DNA of 64,000 nucleotides, taken from Alphaproteobacteria bacterium. GTDB lineage: Bacteria; Pseudomonadota; Alphaproteobacteria; SHVR01. The first letter of the stretch is position 1. Each line of letters begins with the position of its first letter. The stretch spans positions 1 through 64,000 of the forward strand of contig SHVR01000006.1 in NCBI GenBank assembly GCA_009694185.1, written 5' to 3'. This document shows positions 48,476 to 57,676 of this stretch, one piece after another. Made by a program: the position numbers and the translations under genes. The notes under the pieces were generated by a model. It made no database searches. It saw nothing but the letters and a program-made list of their open reading frames with translations, and had not been told where the DNA came from.

Positions 48476-50380
48476 TCAGCCGCCGACCATCTTGATGCCG
48501 GCCCAGCCATAGCCAACTCCGGACTTCACCACGTTGCGCACCCGTTCCCGCCACTTTTCGTCGCTGGGCGGCGGATACATGAGCCGCCCATCTGCCGCCC
48601 AGCGATAGCCCGCGTCCTTCAGAATTTGCCGAGCCTTGTCGAGATCGAATTCCGGCAAGGGCGGCAGTTCGGGATTGTGCCAAGGATTGGTGTCGACCAG
48701 GAAGGTGTTGCTCTTCGGGATCCGCCCCGCGCCTTCCCAGACCACGTCCACCAGGAATTTCCGGTCGAACATATGGTGCCAGGCGCGCCGAAATTCATAA
48801 TCGCGCCAGGGTAGCCACGAGATGCGGGTGACCCCGTGCAGCCAGTTGATGTCGGCCACTTCCGAGACGGTGACGTGCTTCAAGCCGTCGAGTGATTTGG
48901 CCTGAGAGGGGGTCAGCCACACCCCGTCCATGAAATCGATCTCGCCGCCTTGCAGGCGGCCGAGCAGCCCGTCCACCGACGGCACCACGACAATCACGAT
49001 CTCGTCGAGCTTCGGGGCGGCGAAATGCTTCTTGTTGGCAATGAGTTGCATTTCCGTGTCTTTGCGGTAGCGGCCGAACTTGAACGGGCCGCTGCCGATC
49101 TGGTCCTTGGCCTCGACCAGGAGGCGGCGGGCGTCTTCGCCATCCTTCAGGTTCTGCTCGGCCGCCATGCGCTCCCAGACATGCTTCGGGAAGATGACGT
49201 TGAGGACCATGAAATAGGTCTCGAACTCAGCATAGGGCTGTTTGAAGCGGATGCGGACGACGCGCTTCGCCTCGTCCTGGATCAGGACCGTCTCGATATA
49301 CTGGTTCGCCGTCCAGAAGAAGCCGCGGTCATATTTGATGAGAAAATCGAGGGTGAACTTCAGGTCGTGAACCGTGACGGGCCTGCCGTCATGGAACTCC
49401 ATGCCGGCGCGCAAGGTTATGTCCCAGGTCCGTTCATCGACGGATACCCACGATTCCGCGGCCCAGGGAATGATGTTCAGCTTGTCGTCGAGGAAGGCGA
49501 GGCGGTCATAGATCATGCGCCCGATCGCACGATAGCGATTGCCGGCGCTGATGATGTTGGTCGATTTGTCGTCGGCGACGATGCCGACGACCGCGCGCCT
49601 GCGACCGCTCTTGGGTGTGGCCTGCAAATAGGTCAGGAAGATGTTGAAGTCGGCGATTCCGAAGCCGGTCGCCGGCACCACATTGGCCCAGGCGCCGCTG
49701 TTATAGGCCTGGAGGATGCGCGGTCCCCAACCGAACTGGGTGATGTAAAGGTCGTCGGCCAGGATCTCCTGGGCGCGGTTGATGTGCTTGATGCGCTCGG
49801 CCCGATTGGTTGAGCGGGCCTGAGCCTCGATGGCGGCGTCATAGGCGGTGTTGGCCCACTCGCCATAGTTCCGTCGATCGAGGCCATAGGCCCGCGAGAC
49901 CATCCATTCCGAGGGGTCGAGGCGCTCGACCCGGGGTACGGCGTTATGGAGTTCCATGTCGCCATGGCGGTGGCTCAGGATCGCCTCGAGGAAGCGCGCC
50001 TGGGAGACTTGCTGGATGGCGTATCTGAGACCGAGCTTCTCGGCGTCCGCACCCCATTTCCGGAAGGCATCGGCCTGGGCGGGCACCGCGGTTTGGATGA
50101 GCACCGTCAAGTCCGGCACCTTGTCGCCATCCTTGGGCCAGGTGATGCGCGGCACCGTCTCGTCGACCCAGCCCTGATCGCGCAGGAAATATCCGTCCTT
50201 CTCGTTGTAGAAGTCCCGGTATTTCGGATCGACAAAAGTCACCGCCGCCGCGTCGGCGGCATGGGGTGAGGCCAGCGGCACGCCCGACAGCATGGCGGCA
50301 CCCCCGGTCACGGCCGCGAGCTTCAGAAATGTCCGGCGGTCGACGCCGTCCCCAAACAGTCCCTCGTCATGCTGTGACAT
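48476..50380 (-). CDS. ABC transporter substrate-binding protein (SBP_bac_5)
   Basis: DRRTFLKLAAVTGGAAMLSGVPLASPHAADA Tat-like signal; DERTWDITLRAGMEFHDGRPVTVHDLKFTLDFL. Confidence 0.9.
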   Translation of the reverse strand: MSQHDEGLFGDGVDRRTFLKLAAVTGGAAMLSGVPLASPHAADAAAVTFVDPKYRDFYNEKDGYFLRDQGWVDETVPRITWPKDGDKVPDLTVLIQTAVPAQADAFRKWGADAEKLGLRYAIQQVSQARFLEAILSHRHGDMELHNAVPRVERLDPSEWMVSRAYGLDRRNYGEWANTAYDAAIEAQARSTNRAERIKHINRAQEILADDLYITQFGWGPRILQAYNSGAWANVVPATGFGIADFNIFLTYLQATPKSGRRRAVVGIVADDKSTNIISAGNRYRAIGRMIYDRLAFLDDKLNIIPWAAESWVSVDERTWDITLRAGMEFHDGRPVTVHDLKFTLDFLIKYDRGFFWTANQYIETVLIQDEAKRVVRIRFKQPYAEFETYFMVLNVIFPKHVWERMAAEQNLKDGEDARRLLVEAKDQIGSGPFKFGRYRKDTEMQLIANKKHFAAPKLDEIVIVVVPSVDGLLGRLQGGEIDFMDGVWLTPSQAKSLDGLKHVTVSEVADINWLHGVTRISWLPWRDYEFRRAWHHMFDRKFLVDVVWEGAGRIPKSNTFLVDTNPWHNPELPPLPEFDLDKARQILKDAGYRWAADGRLMYPPPSDEKWRERVRNVVKSGVGYGWAGIKMVGG

Positions 50381-50399
50381 TGGTTCCTCCCGTTTCAGC

Positions 50400-51395
50400 T
50401 TAACCGACCAGATGGCACGCGGCCTGGCGTTCGCCCATGGCCGGCCGCAGCACCGGCTCGACGGTTCGGCACTCGGCCATGACTTTGCCGCAACGCGGGT
50501 TGAAGCGGCAACCCGCCGGTATGTCGATCGGGTTGGGCACCGCGCCTTCCAGATGGATACGCTGGCGGGCGCCTCGCCGCATGACCGGCGCCGCCGCGAT
50601 CAGAGCCTGGGCGTAGGGATGTCGCGGATCGCCGAGGATCTGGGCGGCGGGTCCGATTTCGACGATGCGGCCGAGATACATGATGGCGATTCGGGAACAG
50701 ATGTGCCGCATGGTCGAGAGATCATGGGAGATGTAGAGGATGCCCATGTCGAGCTCGGCCGCGAACTTGCGAAAAAGATTGAGGATGCCGGCGCGCACCG
50801 AAACGTCGAGCATGGAAACCGGTTCGTCGGCGACGAGAAAGCGCGGCTCCACGGCAATGGCCCGGGCAATGGCGACCCGCTGAAGCTGGCCGCCGCTCAT
50901 CTCGTGCGGGTAGCGGTGGAGGAAACTTTCGACCGGGATGAGGCCCGCTCGCTCCAAGGCAAGGCGAACCATGGCGTCATGTCGCGCACGCTCGTCCGGC
51001 CGCTGGATCCGGATCGGCTCGAGGACGCTCTGGAAGACCGTGAAACGCGGGTTCAGGCTTTCATAGGGGTTCTGGAAGACGATTTGCGCGGCGCGCCGAA
51101 AGTGTTTGAGACGCGCCCGGCTACGAATGGACGCGAGATCTACGCCGTCGAAGAGGATCGCGCCCGCCGAAGGAACGTGCAGCTTGAGGACCGTCATGCC
51201 GGTCGTCGATTTGCCGCAGCCGCTTTCGCCGGCCAGCCCCAGCACTTCGCCCGGCCGGACCGAGAAGCTGACATCGTCCACGGCCTTGACGTGGCGCGTC
51301 TCGCCCAACCCCAGTACCGACGCAAAGAAACCCTTGCGGACCGGATACCATTTCCGGAGGTTGCGAACCTCGATGATGGCGGGCGCGTCGCTCAC
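50400..51395 (-). CDS. Peptide ABC transporter ATP-binding protein (DppF-like)
   Basis: [55 protein letters not shown]. Confidence 0.92.
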   Translation of the reverse strand: MSDAPAIIEVRNLRKWYPVRKGFFASVLGLGETRHVKAVDDVSFSVRPGEVLGLAGESGCGKSTTGMTVLKLHVPSAGAILFDGVDLASIRSRARLKHFRRAAQIVFQNPYESLNPRFTVFQSVLEPIRIQRPDERARHDAMVRLALERAGLIPVESFLHRYPHEMSGGQLQRVAIARAIAVEPRFLVADEPVSMLDVSVRAGILNLFRKFAAELDMGILYISHDLSTMRHICSRIAIMYLGRIVEIGPAAQILGDPRHPYAQALIAAAPVMRRGARQRIHLEGAVPNPIDIPAGCRFNPRCGKVMAECRTVEPVLRPAMGERQAACHLVG

Positions 51396-52006
51396 CCGTA
51401 AATCCAGGGCCGTGCCTGGCGGTCGCGTTGCTGGAAGCTCTCAATGTCGCCGTCGCGCTGTAAGGTCGTCGCAATCGGGTCGAGCCCTTGTAAAAGTGCG
51501 CGGCGGCGATTGGGGTCGGTGGCAAAGGAGACGGTGCGCTGGCCCGGCGTGCGGATCTCCTGGGCCTCCAGATCGACGGCGAAGGCACCGCCGGCCGCGC
51601 TCTCCCGCGCCTCTTCGGCGAGCTTGTCGATCTCCGCTTGCGGCAGCACGATGGGCAGCACGCCATTCTGGAAGCAGTTGCTGAAGAAAATGTCGCCGAA
51701 GCTGGGGGCGATCACGCACCGGATGCCCATGCCGAGGATGGCGTGGACGGCACCCTCGCGCGAACTGCCACAGCCAAAATTGCGCCCCGCCAAGAGGATG
51801 CGCGCACCCCGATAACGCGGCTGGTTCAGCACGAAGTCCGGGTTGTCGGAGCCGTCCTTGCGGTAGCGCAAGGTCTCGAAGGCCCAATGGCCGAGGTCGA
51901 CTTTTTCGAGCGACACCAGCCGTTCGATCCGAATGACGGTGTCGGTGTCGACATTCTCGCGCAGCAACGGCGCCGCAACGCCCTCAAGCACGGTGAACAT
52001 GGTCAT
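51392..52006 (-). CDS. LeuD-like aconitase-family dehydratase small subunit
   Basis: VDTDTVIRIERLV, ARILLAGRNFGCGSSREGAVHAILGMGIRCVIAPSFGDIFFSNCFQNGVLPI. Confidence 0.93.
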   Translation of the reverse strand: MTMFTVLEGVAAPLLRENVDTDTVIRIERLVSLEKVDLGHWAFETLRYRKDGSDNPDFVLNQPRYRGARILLAGRNFGCGSSREGAVHAILGMGIRCVIAPSFGDIFFSNCFQNGVLPIVLPQAEIDKLAEEARESAAGGAFAVDLEAQEIRTPGQRTVSFATDPNRRRALLQGLDPIATTLQRDGDIESFQQRDRQARPWIYG

Positions 52007-52019
52007 GGCGGCCTCTACG

Positions 52020-53423
52020 TTAGGCGAGTTGGCGAATATCGGTGATCGCACCGGCAACGGCGGCGGCCGCGGCCATGGCGGGGCTGGCCAGATGCGTGCG
52101 CGAACCCGGTCCCTGCCGGCCGGCGAAATTGCGGTTCGAGGTCGAGACACAGCGCTGGCCGGGCGGCACCACGTCGCCATTGGCGGCGACGCATTGCGAA
52201 CAGCCCGGCTCTCGCCACTCGAAGCCGGCGGCGCGGAAGACGGCATCCAGCCCTTCGGCTTCGCCTTGACACTTGACGATGTAGGAGCCCGGCACCACCC
52301 AGGCGGTGACGTTCTTGGCCACTTGGCGCCCCCGCGCCACCGCCGCCGCGTCGCGCAGATCCTCGATGCGGCTGTTGGTGCAGGAGCCGATAAAGACCCG
52401 GTCGACCGGCGTGCCGGCGATCGGCCGGCCGGGCTCGATGCCCATATAGCGCTGGGCGAGTTCCATTTCATGTCGGCGGGACGGGTTTGCGGCCGAGGCC
52501 GGGTCCGGAATGATGCCATCGACGGCGATCACGTCCTGCGGGCTGGTGCCCCAGGTGATCTGCGGGGCGATCGCATCCACCTCGATGCTCTCCTCGCGGT
52601 CGAAGACCGCGTCCGGATCGCTCGGCAGCGTCCGCCAGTGGCTCACGGCGCGGTCCCACATTCGGCCCTCGGGCGCGAATGGCCGGCCGGCCAGATATTC
52701 GAATGTGGTGTCGTCCGGCGCGATCATGCCGAAGCGAGCGCCCATCTCGATCGAGAGATTGCAGAGGCTGAGGCGCGCCTCCATGGAGAGCGCCCGGATA
52801 GCCGGACCCGCATATTCCACGGCCGAGCCACTGCCCGCCGCGGCCCCCAGCCGGCCGATCAGATAGAGGATCAAATCCTTCGAGCGCACCCAGTCGTGCA
52901 TGCGGCCGGAGAACGAGACCCGCATGCGCTTGGGCTTGGCCTGCACCATGGTCTGGGTGGCCAGCACATGCACCAGCTCCGAAGAGCCGATGCCCCAGGC
53001 CATGGCGCCAACCGCGCCATGGGTGCAGGTATGGCTATCGCCGCAGACGAGCGTCACCCCCGGCAGCGAAATGCCCATCTCCGGCCCGACCACATGCACG
53101 ATGCCCTGACCGTCCTCGCCAAGCTCGAAGAGGCGCACGCCATGTTTCTTGGTCTCTTCGCGCAGCACCTTCATATAGCCGCTGCTGAGCGGCGTCGTCT
53201 CCGACGTCCGGCCCGGCTCGGTCGAGATCGCGTGATCGGGGGTGGCGAAGATCAGTTCCGGATTACGCAGCTTGTGCCCGAGTTCGGAGAGTCTCCGGAG
53301 GCCGCGGCCGCCGCCCAGATCATGCATGATATGCCGGTCGATATGGAGAAGCGACGTGCCCGACCCCAGATCAGCGATTACATGGGCGTCCCAGATCTTG
53401 TCGAACAGGCTCTGTCCCGGCAT
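52020..53423 (-). CDS. LeuC-like aconitase-family dehydratase large subunit
   Basis: GVTLVCGDSHTCTHGAVGAMAWGIGSSE, FIGSCTNSRIEDLRDAAAVARGR, PGCSQCVAANGD Fe-S ligands. Confidence 0.93.
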   Translation of the reverse strand: MPGQSLFDKIWDAHVIADLGSGTSLLHIDRHIMHDLGGGRGLRRLSELGHKLRNPELIFATPDHAISTEPGRTSETTPLSSGYMKVLREETKKHGVRLFELGEDGQGIVHVVGPEMGISLPGVTLVCGDSHTCTHGAVGAMAWGIGSSELVHVLATQTMVQAKPKRMRVSFSGRMHDWVRSKDLILYLIGRLGAAAGSGSAVEYAGPAIRALSMEARLSLCNLSIEMGARFGMIAPDDTTFEYLAGRPFAPEGRMWDRAVSHWRTLPSDPDAVFDREESIEVDAIAPQITWGTSPQDVIAVDGIIPDPASAANPSRRHEMELAQRYMGIEPGRPIAGTPVDRVFIGSCTNSRIEDLRDAAAVARGRQVAKNVTAWVVPGSYIVKCQGEAEGLDAVFRAAGFEWREPGCSQCVAANGDVVPPGQRCVSTSNRNFAGRQGPGSRTHLASPAMAAAAAVAGAITDIRQLA

Positions 53424-53457
53424 CGGGGCCTCCGTTTGTTTTGTGCGGTCGCGCCGG

Positions 53458-54354
53458 CTAGCGATTGTCGGTCCCTTGGCTCCATCGGGCTTCGAAGTCC
53501 CAGACATCGGGAAAGCCCATCAACGCGTGCATGCCGCCCTCGAGCCTGAGCGAGGGGGTGTTGGCGCCGATGGTACTGCCATGGGCGAGGAGATGGGTAT
53601 AGGCCTGCTGCATGGCGGCGGCGGCCGCGCCGAAGCCGATGCCGGGATATATCGCCATGGCAAATCCCCAGGCCTCCAATGTCTCGGCCGGAACCACCGG
53701 CGTCCGGCCGCCCGAGACCATGTTGGCCAAGAGCGGCGCGTCGATCTCGCGGCCGATGCGCTCAAGCTCGGCCTCGGACTCCGGCGATTCGACGAAGATG
53801 ATGTCGGCGCCGGCCTCCCGATAAGCCTTGCCCCGGCGCAGGGCCTCGTCGAGGCCAAGCGTCGTGCGCGCGTCGGTCCGGGCAATGATCAGCGTCTCAT
53901 CGCTCCGCCTGGCCTCCACCGCCACTCGGACCTTAAGCACCATTTCCTCGATGGGCACGACCCGGCGGCCGGGCGTGTGGCCGCACTTCTTCGGCATCTC
54001 CTGATCCTCGATCTGGATCGCGGCAACGCCCGCTTCCTCATAGCCCTTGACCGTGTGACGCACATTGAGGAGGCCGCCATAGCCTGTGTCCGCGTCGGCA
54101 ATCAGCGGTGTCGTCGAGAGGCCGGCGATCACCCGCGCGCGGCCCACCATGTCGGTATAGGTCGCCAGCCCCGCGTCGGGAAGCCCGAGATACGAGGCGG
54201 TCGTCCCATAGCCCGTCATATAGAGGGCATTGAAACCCATCTGGTCCGCGATCCGAGCCGATATGCCGTCAAAGACGCCCGGCGCCACGATGAAACGCCG
54301 CGCGCGAATCAGATCTTTGAGTCCTGGCTTGCCGCTGCTGGCCATGGCCCACAT
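53458..54354 (-). CDS. Isocitrate lyase/PEP mutase superfamily protein (second copy)
   Basis: VAPGVFDGISARIADQMGFNALYMTGYG, ADADTGYGGLLNVRHTVKGYEEAGVAAIQIEDQEMPKKCGHTPGR. Confidence 0.92.
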   Translation of the reverse strand: MWAMASSGKPGLKDLIRARRFIVAPGVFDGISARIADQMGFNALYMTGYGTTASYLGLPDAGLATYTDMVGRARVIAGLSTTPLIADADTGYGGLLNVRHTVKGYEEAGVAAIQIEDQEMPKKCGHTPGRRVVPIEEMVLKVRVAVEARRSDETLIIARTDARTTLGLDEALRRGKAYREAGADIIFVESPESEAELERIGREIDAPLLANMVSGGRTPVVPAETLEAWGFAMAIYPGIGFGAAAAAMQQAYTHLLAHGSTIGANTPSLRLEGGMHALMGFPDVWDFEARWSQGTDNR

Positions 54355-54371
54355 TTCCTTCCCGGTTATCG

Positions 54372-54767
54372 CTAAAGTTGGTTGGCGCCCGCTTGGGCGC
54401 AGTCCTCGTCCTGCTGGCCGGTACCGCCGCCAACGCCGCAGCCACCGACGACGACGCCAGCGCGCATGATCGGAACACCCCCCTGCCCCAAGATCATGTG
54501 GCCACCCTCGGCCGCGACAATGCCGCGAAAGGTGGGATGGTCGGCCCGCTCGGTCAGGACGCCGCTCGGCCGCGCGAAGGCCGCCGACGCTATCGCCTTG
54601 CCCTGGCTGCCATAGGCACTGGCCCAGAGCGCGTTATCCATGCGCTGGAACGCGACCGGACGGCCACCGCCATCGCAGACCGCGACACTGATCTTGATGT
54701 CGAATTCCTTCGCCTTCGCCATGGCGCCCCGAATGACGCGATTGGCGTCGTCTAATGTCAGTGTCAT
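54372..54767 (-). CDS. GlcG/HbpS family heme-binding-like protein
   Basis: MTLTLDDANRVIRGAMAKAKEFDIKISVAVCDGGGRPVAFQRMDNALWAS...GGVPIMRAGVVVGGCGVGGGTGQQDEDCAQAG. Confidence 0.9.
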   Translation of the reverse strand: MTLTLDDANRVIRGAMAKAKEFDIKISVAVCDGGGRPVAFQRMDNALWASAYGSQGKAIASAAFARPSGVLTERADHPTFRGIVAAEGGHMILGQGGVPIMRAGVVVGGCGVGGGTGQQDEDCAQAGANQL

Positions 54768-54954
54768 GGCTGTTTCCTCCATCTTCTCGCGCCAGGCGTT
54801 CATGGCCCGGTAGAGTGGGACAGGATAGCGGCCCGAGAGCGCCCAGGTCTAGGAGCCTGCCTGGGACATGGCGGGCTGGCATTTGGTACCGGGCTCGATT
54901 AGGTTCCGCCGTCCGCCAACTTCCCCGAATACCGCCGACAAAGGATCGCCCGCG

Positions 54955-55761
54955 ATGCTCGATAATGAACAAATGACCGGCATGGCGCATGTCGGCGGGA
55001 CCGAATTACCCAGCAGCGAGACCATCCGTCTTATGGCGAATCGGGTGAGCGTGCGCAAATATACCGACCAGCCGGTCCCCGACGCCATGGTCGAGGCGGT
55101 GCTGCGGGCTGCCTTCCGGGCGCCCACATCGTCGAACATCCAGTCCTATAGCGTCGTCGTCGTGCGCGACCGCGAAACCCTCGGGCGCCTGTCCGTTGTC
55201 ACAGCCAACCAGCGCCATGTGGTGGAAACGCCGGTGTTTCTGGGATTCTGCACCGACATGGCGCGAATCGAGCATGCGATGCTGGCGCGCGGCCATGACA
55301 TTGACGGCAATAATCTGGAAATGAGCCTGGTCACCAGCATGGACGCGGCGCTGGTTGGTATGTCGGCCTCGCTGGCCGCCGAATCCCTCGGCCTTCGGGG
55401 CGTGATGATCGGCGCGGTGCGCAACGACGCGGTGGCGACGGCGCATATCCTGGGCCTACCGCACCGGGTCTATTGCGTCTTCGGCCTCTGTCTCGGCTGG
55501 CCGGACGAGACGCCGCCCCAGAAGCCGCGCATGCCCTACGACGCCATGGTGCATTACGAGCACTATGGCGCGCTCCGCAACAGCACGGTCATGGCGGAAG
55601 CAGTCGCCCACTATGATGGCGAACTTGCGGCCCACTACCGCGCCACCGGCCGCAAGACCAGCGACGATTCGTGGAGCCACGACGTCGACGCCAAATTCTC
55701 GGTCAAGCCGCGCGACACGCTCCGCCGGCAGCTCGCCATGCGCGGCTTCGACTTCCGCTGA
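54955..55761 (+). CDS. Nitroreductase family protein (NfsA-like)
   Basis: RVSVRKYTDQPVPDAMVEAVLRAAFRAPTSSNIQSYSVVVVRD; FMN-binding ESLGLRGVMIGAVRND. Confidence 0.9.
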   Translation: MLDNEQMTGMAHVGGTELPSSETIRLMANRVSVRKYTDQPVPDAMVEAVLRAAFRAPTSSNIQSYSVVVVRDRETLGRLSVVTANQRHVVETPVFLGFCTDMARIEHAMLARGHDIDGNNLEMSLVTSMDAALVGMSASLAAESLGLRGVMIGAVRNDAVATAHILGLPHRVYCVFGLCLGWPDETPPQKPRMPYDAMVHYEHYGALRNSTVMAEAVAHYDGELAAHYRATGRKTSDDSWSHDVDAKFSVKPRDTLRRQLAMRGFDFR

Positions 55762-55773
55762 TCCTCACACCGT

Positions 55774-56490
55774 TCAGGACGATCGCTGCCTCAGTTCGGC
55801 CAGCTCGGTGACGAACCGCTCCTGGGGCGGCGCGTTGGCGGGATCGACGTGACGCAGGCGGTGGAAGGCGCGATACGGCGCATATTCCTCGCGCACGGCC
55901 CGCAGTTGGGTGACGGCATCGCCATGCAAGTCGACGCGGAGATCGAGCAGATCGTCGGGCGCCGGACCCGCGACCATCAGCACCGCCGACCGCTCGGGCA
56001 GATGTCCGGCCGAGCCTGCCTGGCCGCCCGCATCCCGGCCCGCCTCGAGCGCCCTGAGCAAACGGTCATCGAGATCGCCCGCGATCGCGCCCTCGAAGGA
56101 CCGGGCCATGGCGTCCAGCACCTTTTCGCTCGCCAGCACATTGCCGGCGATGACATAGCCGGCGCCCACCCGATGACCCGTCCAGGGCCGGGTGCGGGTG
56201 CCGGTATGCCCCGCGCCACGGCCCTCGCCATCGAGGACGAGCAGCTGGCGGAATTCGATGTGCGGGTCCACCGCCAGGAGTGCGCCCAAGGTTTCCGCAG
56301 CCGAACGACCTTGCCGGAGATATTCAAGACCCAACCGGCGCAATTCCGGATTGACGAAGGCCTGGCTCGACACCACGCCGCCGCCTCCAGCGATGGCGGG
56401 GCAGAGGGAGCCGACCGCGAGCGAGTAGGTGGCGATCGCAATGCCGATCTCACCGGTGCGCCCGCAACGGCCGAGGATCGTGTAGGTCAT
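55774..56490 (-). CDS. DUF1028 domain-containing protein
   Basis: MTYTILGRCGRTGEIGIAIATYSLAVGSLCPAIAGGGGVVSSQAFVNPELRRLGLEYLRQG, AGYVIAGNVLASEKVLDAMARSFE. Confidence 0.87.
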   Translation of the reverse strand: MTYTILGRCGRTGEIGIAIATYSLAVGSLCPAIAGGGGVVSSQAFVNPELRRLGLEYLRQGRSAAETLGALLAVDPHIEFRQLLVLDGEGRGAGHTGTRTRPWTGHRVGAGYVIAGNVLASEKVLDAMARSFEGAIAGDLDDRLLRALEAGRDAGGQAGSAGHLPERSAVLMVAGPAPDDLLDLRVDLHGDAVTQLRAVREEYAPYRAFHRLRHVDPANAPPQERFVTELAELRQRSS

Positions 56491-56509
56491 ACCTCCCCCC
56501 TTCTTGACG

Positions 56510-57517
56510 TCAGAACATATCGGGCGTGATCACGTTTTGCGGGCGCGGCCCCATGAGCGCCGCGCGCATTGTCTCGGCCGCCTTCAGCCGGGTGTCGTCC
56601 CAGGCCTGCGGCGTGAAGAAGGCCGAATGCGGCGTGATGATCAGCCGCCCCTCGGTCCAGGCCTCGCGCGCCCGGAAGGCACGCAATATTTCCGGGATCG
56701 GCTCGACCGGCGGCTCGACCGGCAGCACATCGAGGCCGACCCCGGCCAGGTGACCGCGCCGCAAGAGATCGGCCAGCGCCTCCACGTCGACAATGGGCCC
56801 GCGCGCCGTATTCACCACCACGCCACCCTTCGGCATGCGCTCCAGCATGGCGCGCGAGACCATGCCGCGCGTCTCCGGTGTCAGGGGTGCATGGATCGAG
56901 AGCGTGTCGGTCCGCTCCATCAGGGCTTCGAGGGTGGGGGCGCGCTCGACGCCCACGCCGAGCTCGGTGCCGTTCGGCATATGGGGGTCGAACACCACGA
57001 CACGGAACTGCAACGCCTTGGCGCGCAAGGCCACCGCCGTGCCGATGCGCCCGAGCCCGATGATGCCGAAGGTCTGCACGCCCGAGCGGCGCAGCAGCGG
57101 GTCGCGCTGATAGGTCCAGGCCGCCGGCTGCGGCCGGCGCTGGGCCTCGAGATGGAGGATGATGCCGCGCCGAAGCGAGAGGGCGAGCGCGATGGCGTGG
57201 TCCGCGACTTCGGTGGTGCCATAGTCCGGCACATTGCAGACCATGACGTTGCGCTCGGCCGCCGCCTTGCGGTCGAGCTTGTCGTAGCCGACCCCCATGC
57301 GCACCACGCATCTGAGTTTGGGGAACTGGCCGTAATGGGCGGCCGTCACGCCGTGGCGCATGACCATCAGACCGTCCACGTCGGCGCAGTCGGTCGCGGC
57401 CAGCTCGGCAAGGTCGGCCACCTTGCGCCACACGACATTGATGCCGGCGCCATAGACCTCCCGTTCGACGCTGTCATTGTCGTAGAGGCTTTCGGCGTAC
57501 AAGACGGTCATGGCCAT
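56510..57517 (-). CDS. D-2-hydroxyacid dehydrogenase family protein
   Basis: GVGYDKLDRKAAAERNVMVCNVPDYGTTEVADHAIALALSLRRGI, FGIIGLGRIGTAVALRAKAL, ALADLLRRGHLAGVGLDVLPVEPP. Confidence 0.92.
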   Translation of the reverse strand: MAMTVLYAESLYDNDSVEREVYGAGINVVWRKVADLAELAATDCADVDGLMVMRHGVTAAHYGQFPKLRCVVRMGVGYDKLDRKAAAERNVMVCNVPDYGTTEVADHAIALALSLRRGIILHLEAQRRPQPAAWTYQRDPLLRRSGVQTFGIIGLGRIGTAVALRAKALQFRVVVFDPHMPNGTELGVGVERAPTLEALMERTDTLSIHAPLTPETRGMVSRAMLERMPKGGVVVNTARGPIVDVEALADLLRRGHLAGVGLDVLPVEPPVEPIPEILRAFRAREAWTEGRLIITPHSAFFTPQAWDDTRLKAAETMRAALMGPRPQNVITPDMF

Positions 57518-57676
57518 GGCCCCGGTGTCCCCCTGTCGGTCGTTGCTGCCATGATCCTGCGGCGCCGACGCCGGCGATGCAATGGCGAGATGGGGCAATG
57601 GCGAGATGGGGCACAGCCTTTCGGGGCTTGATCTTCGCTGGCCGGGCCCCGATGCTGATCGGGGAAGGAGCGCCCC

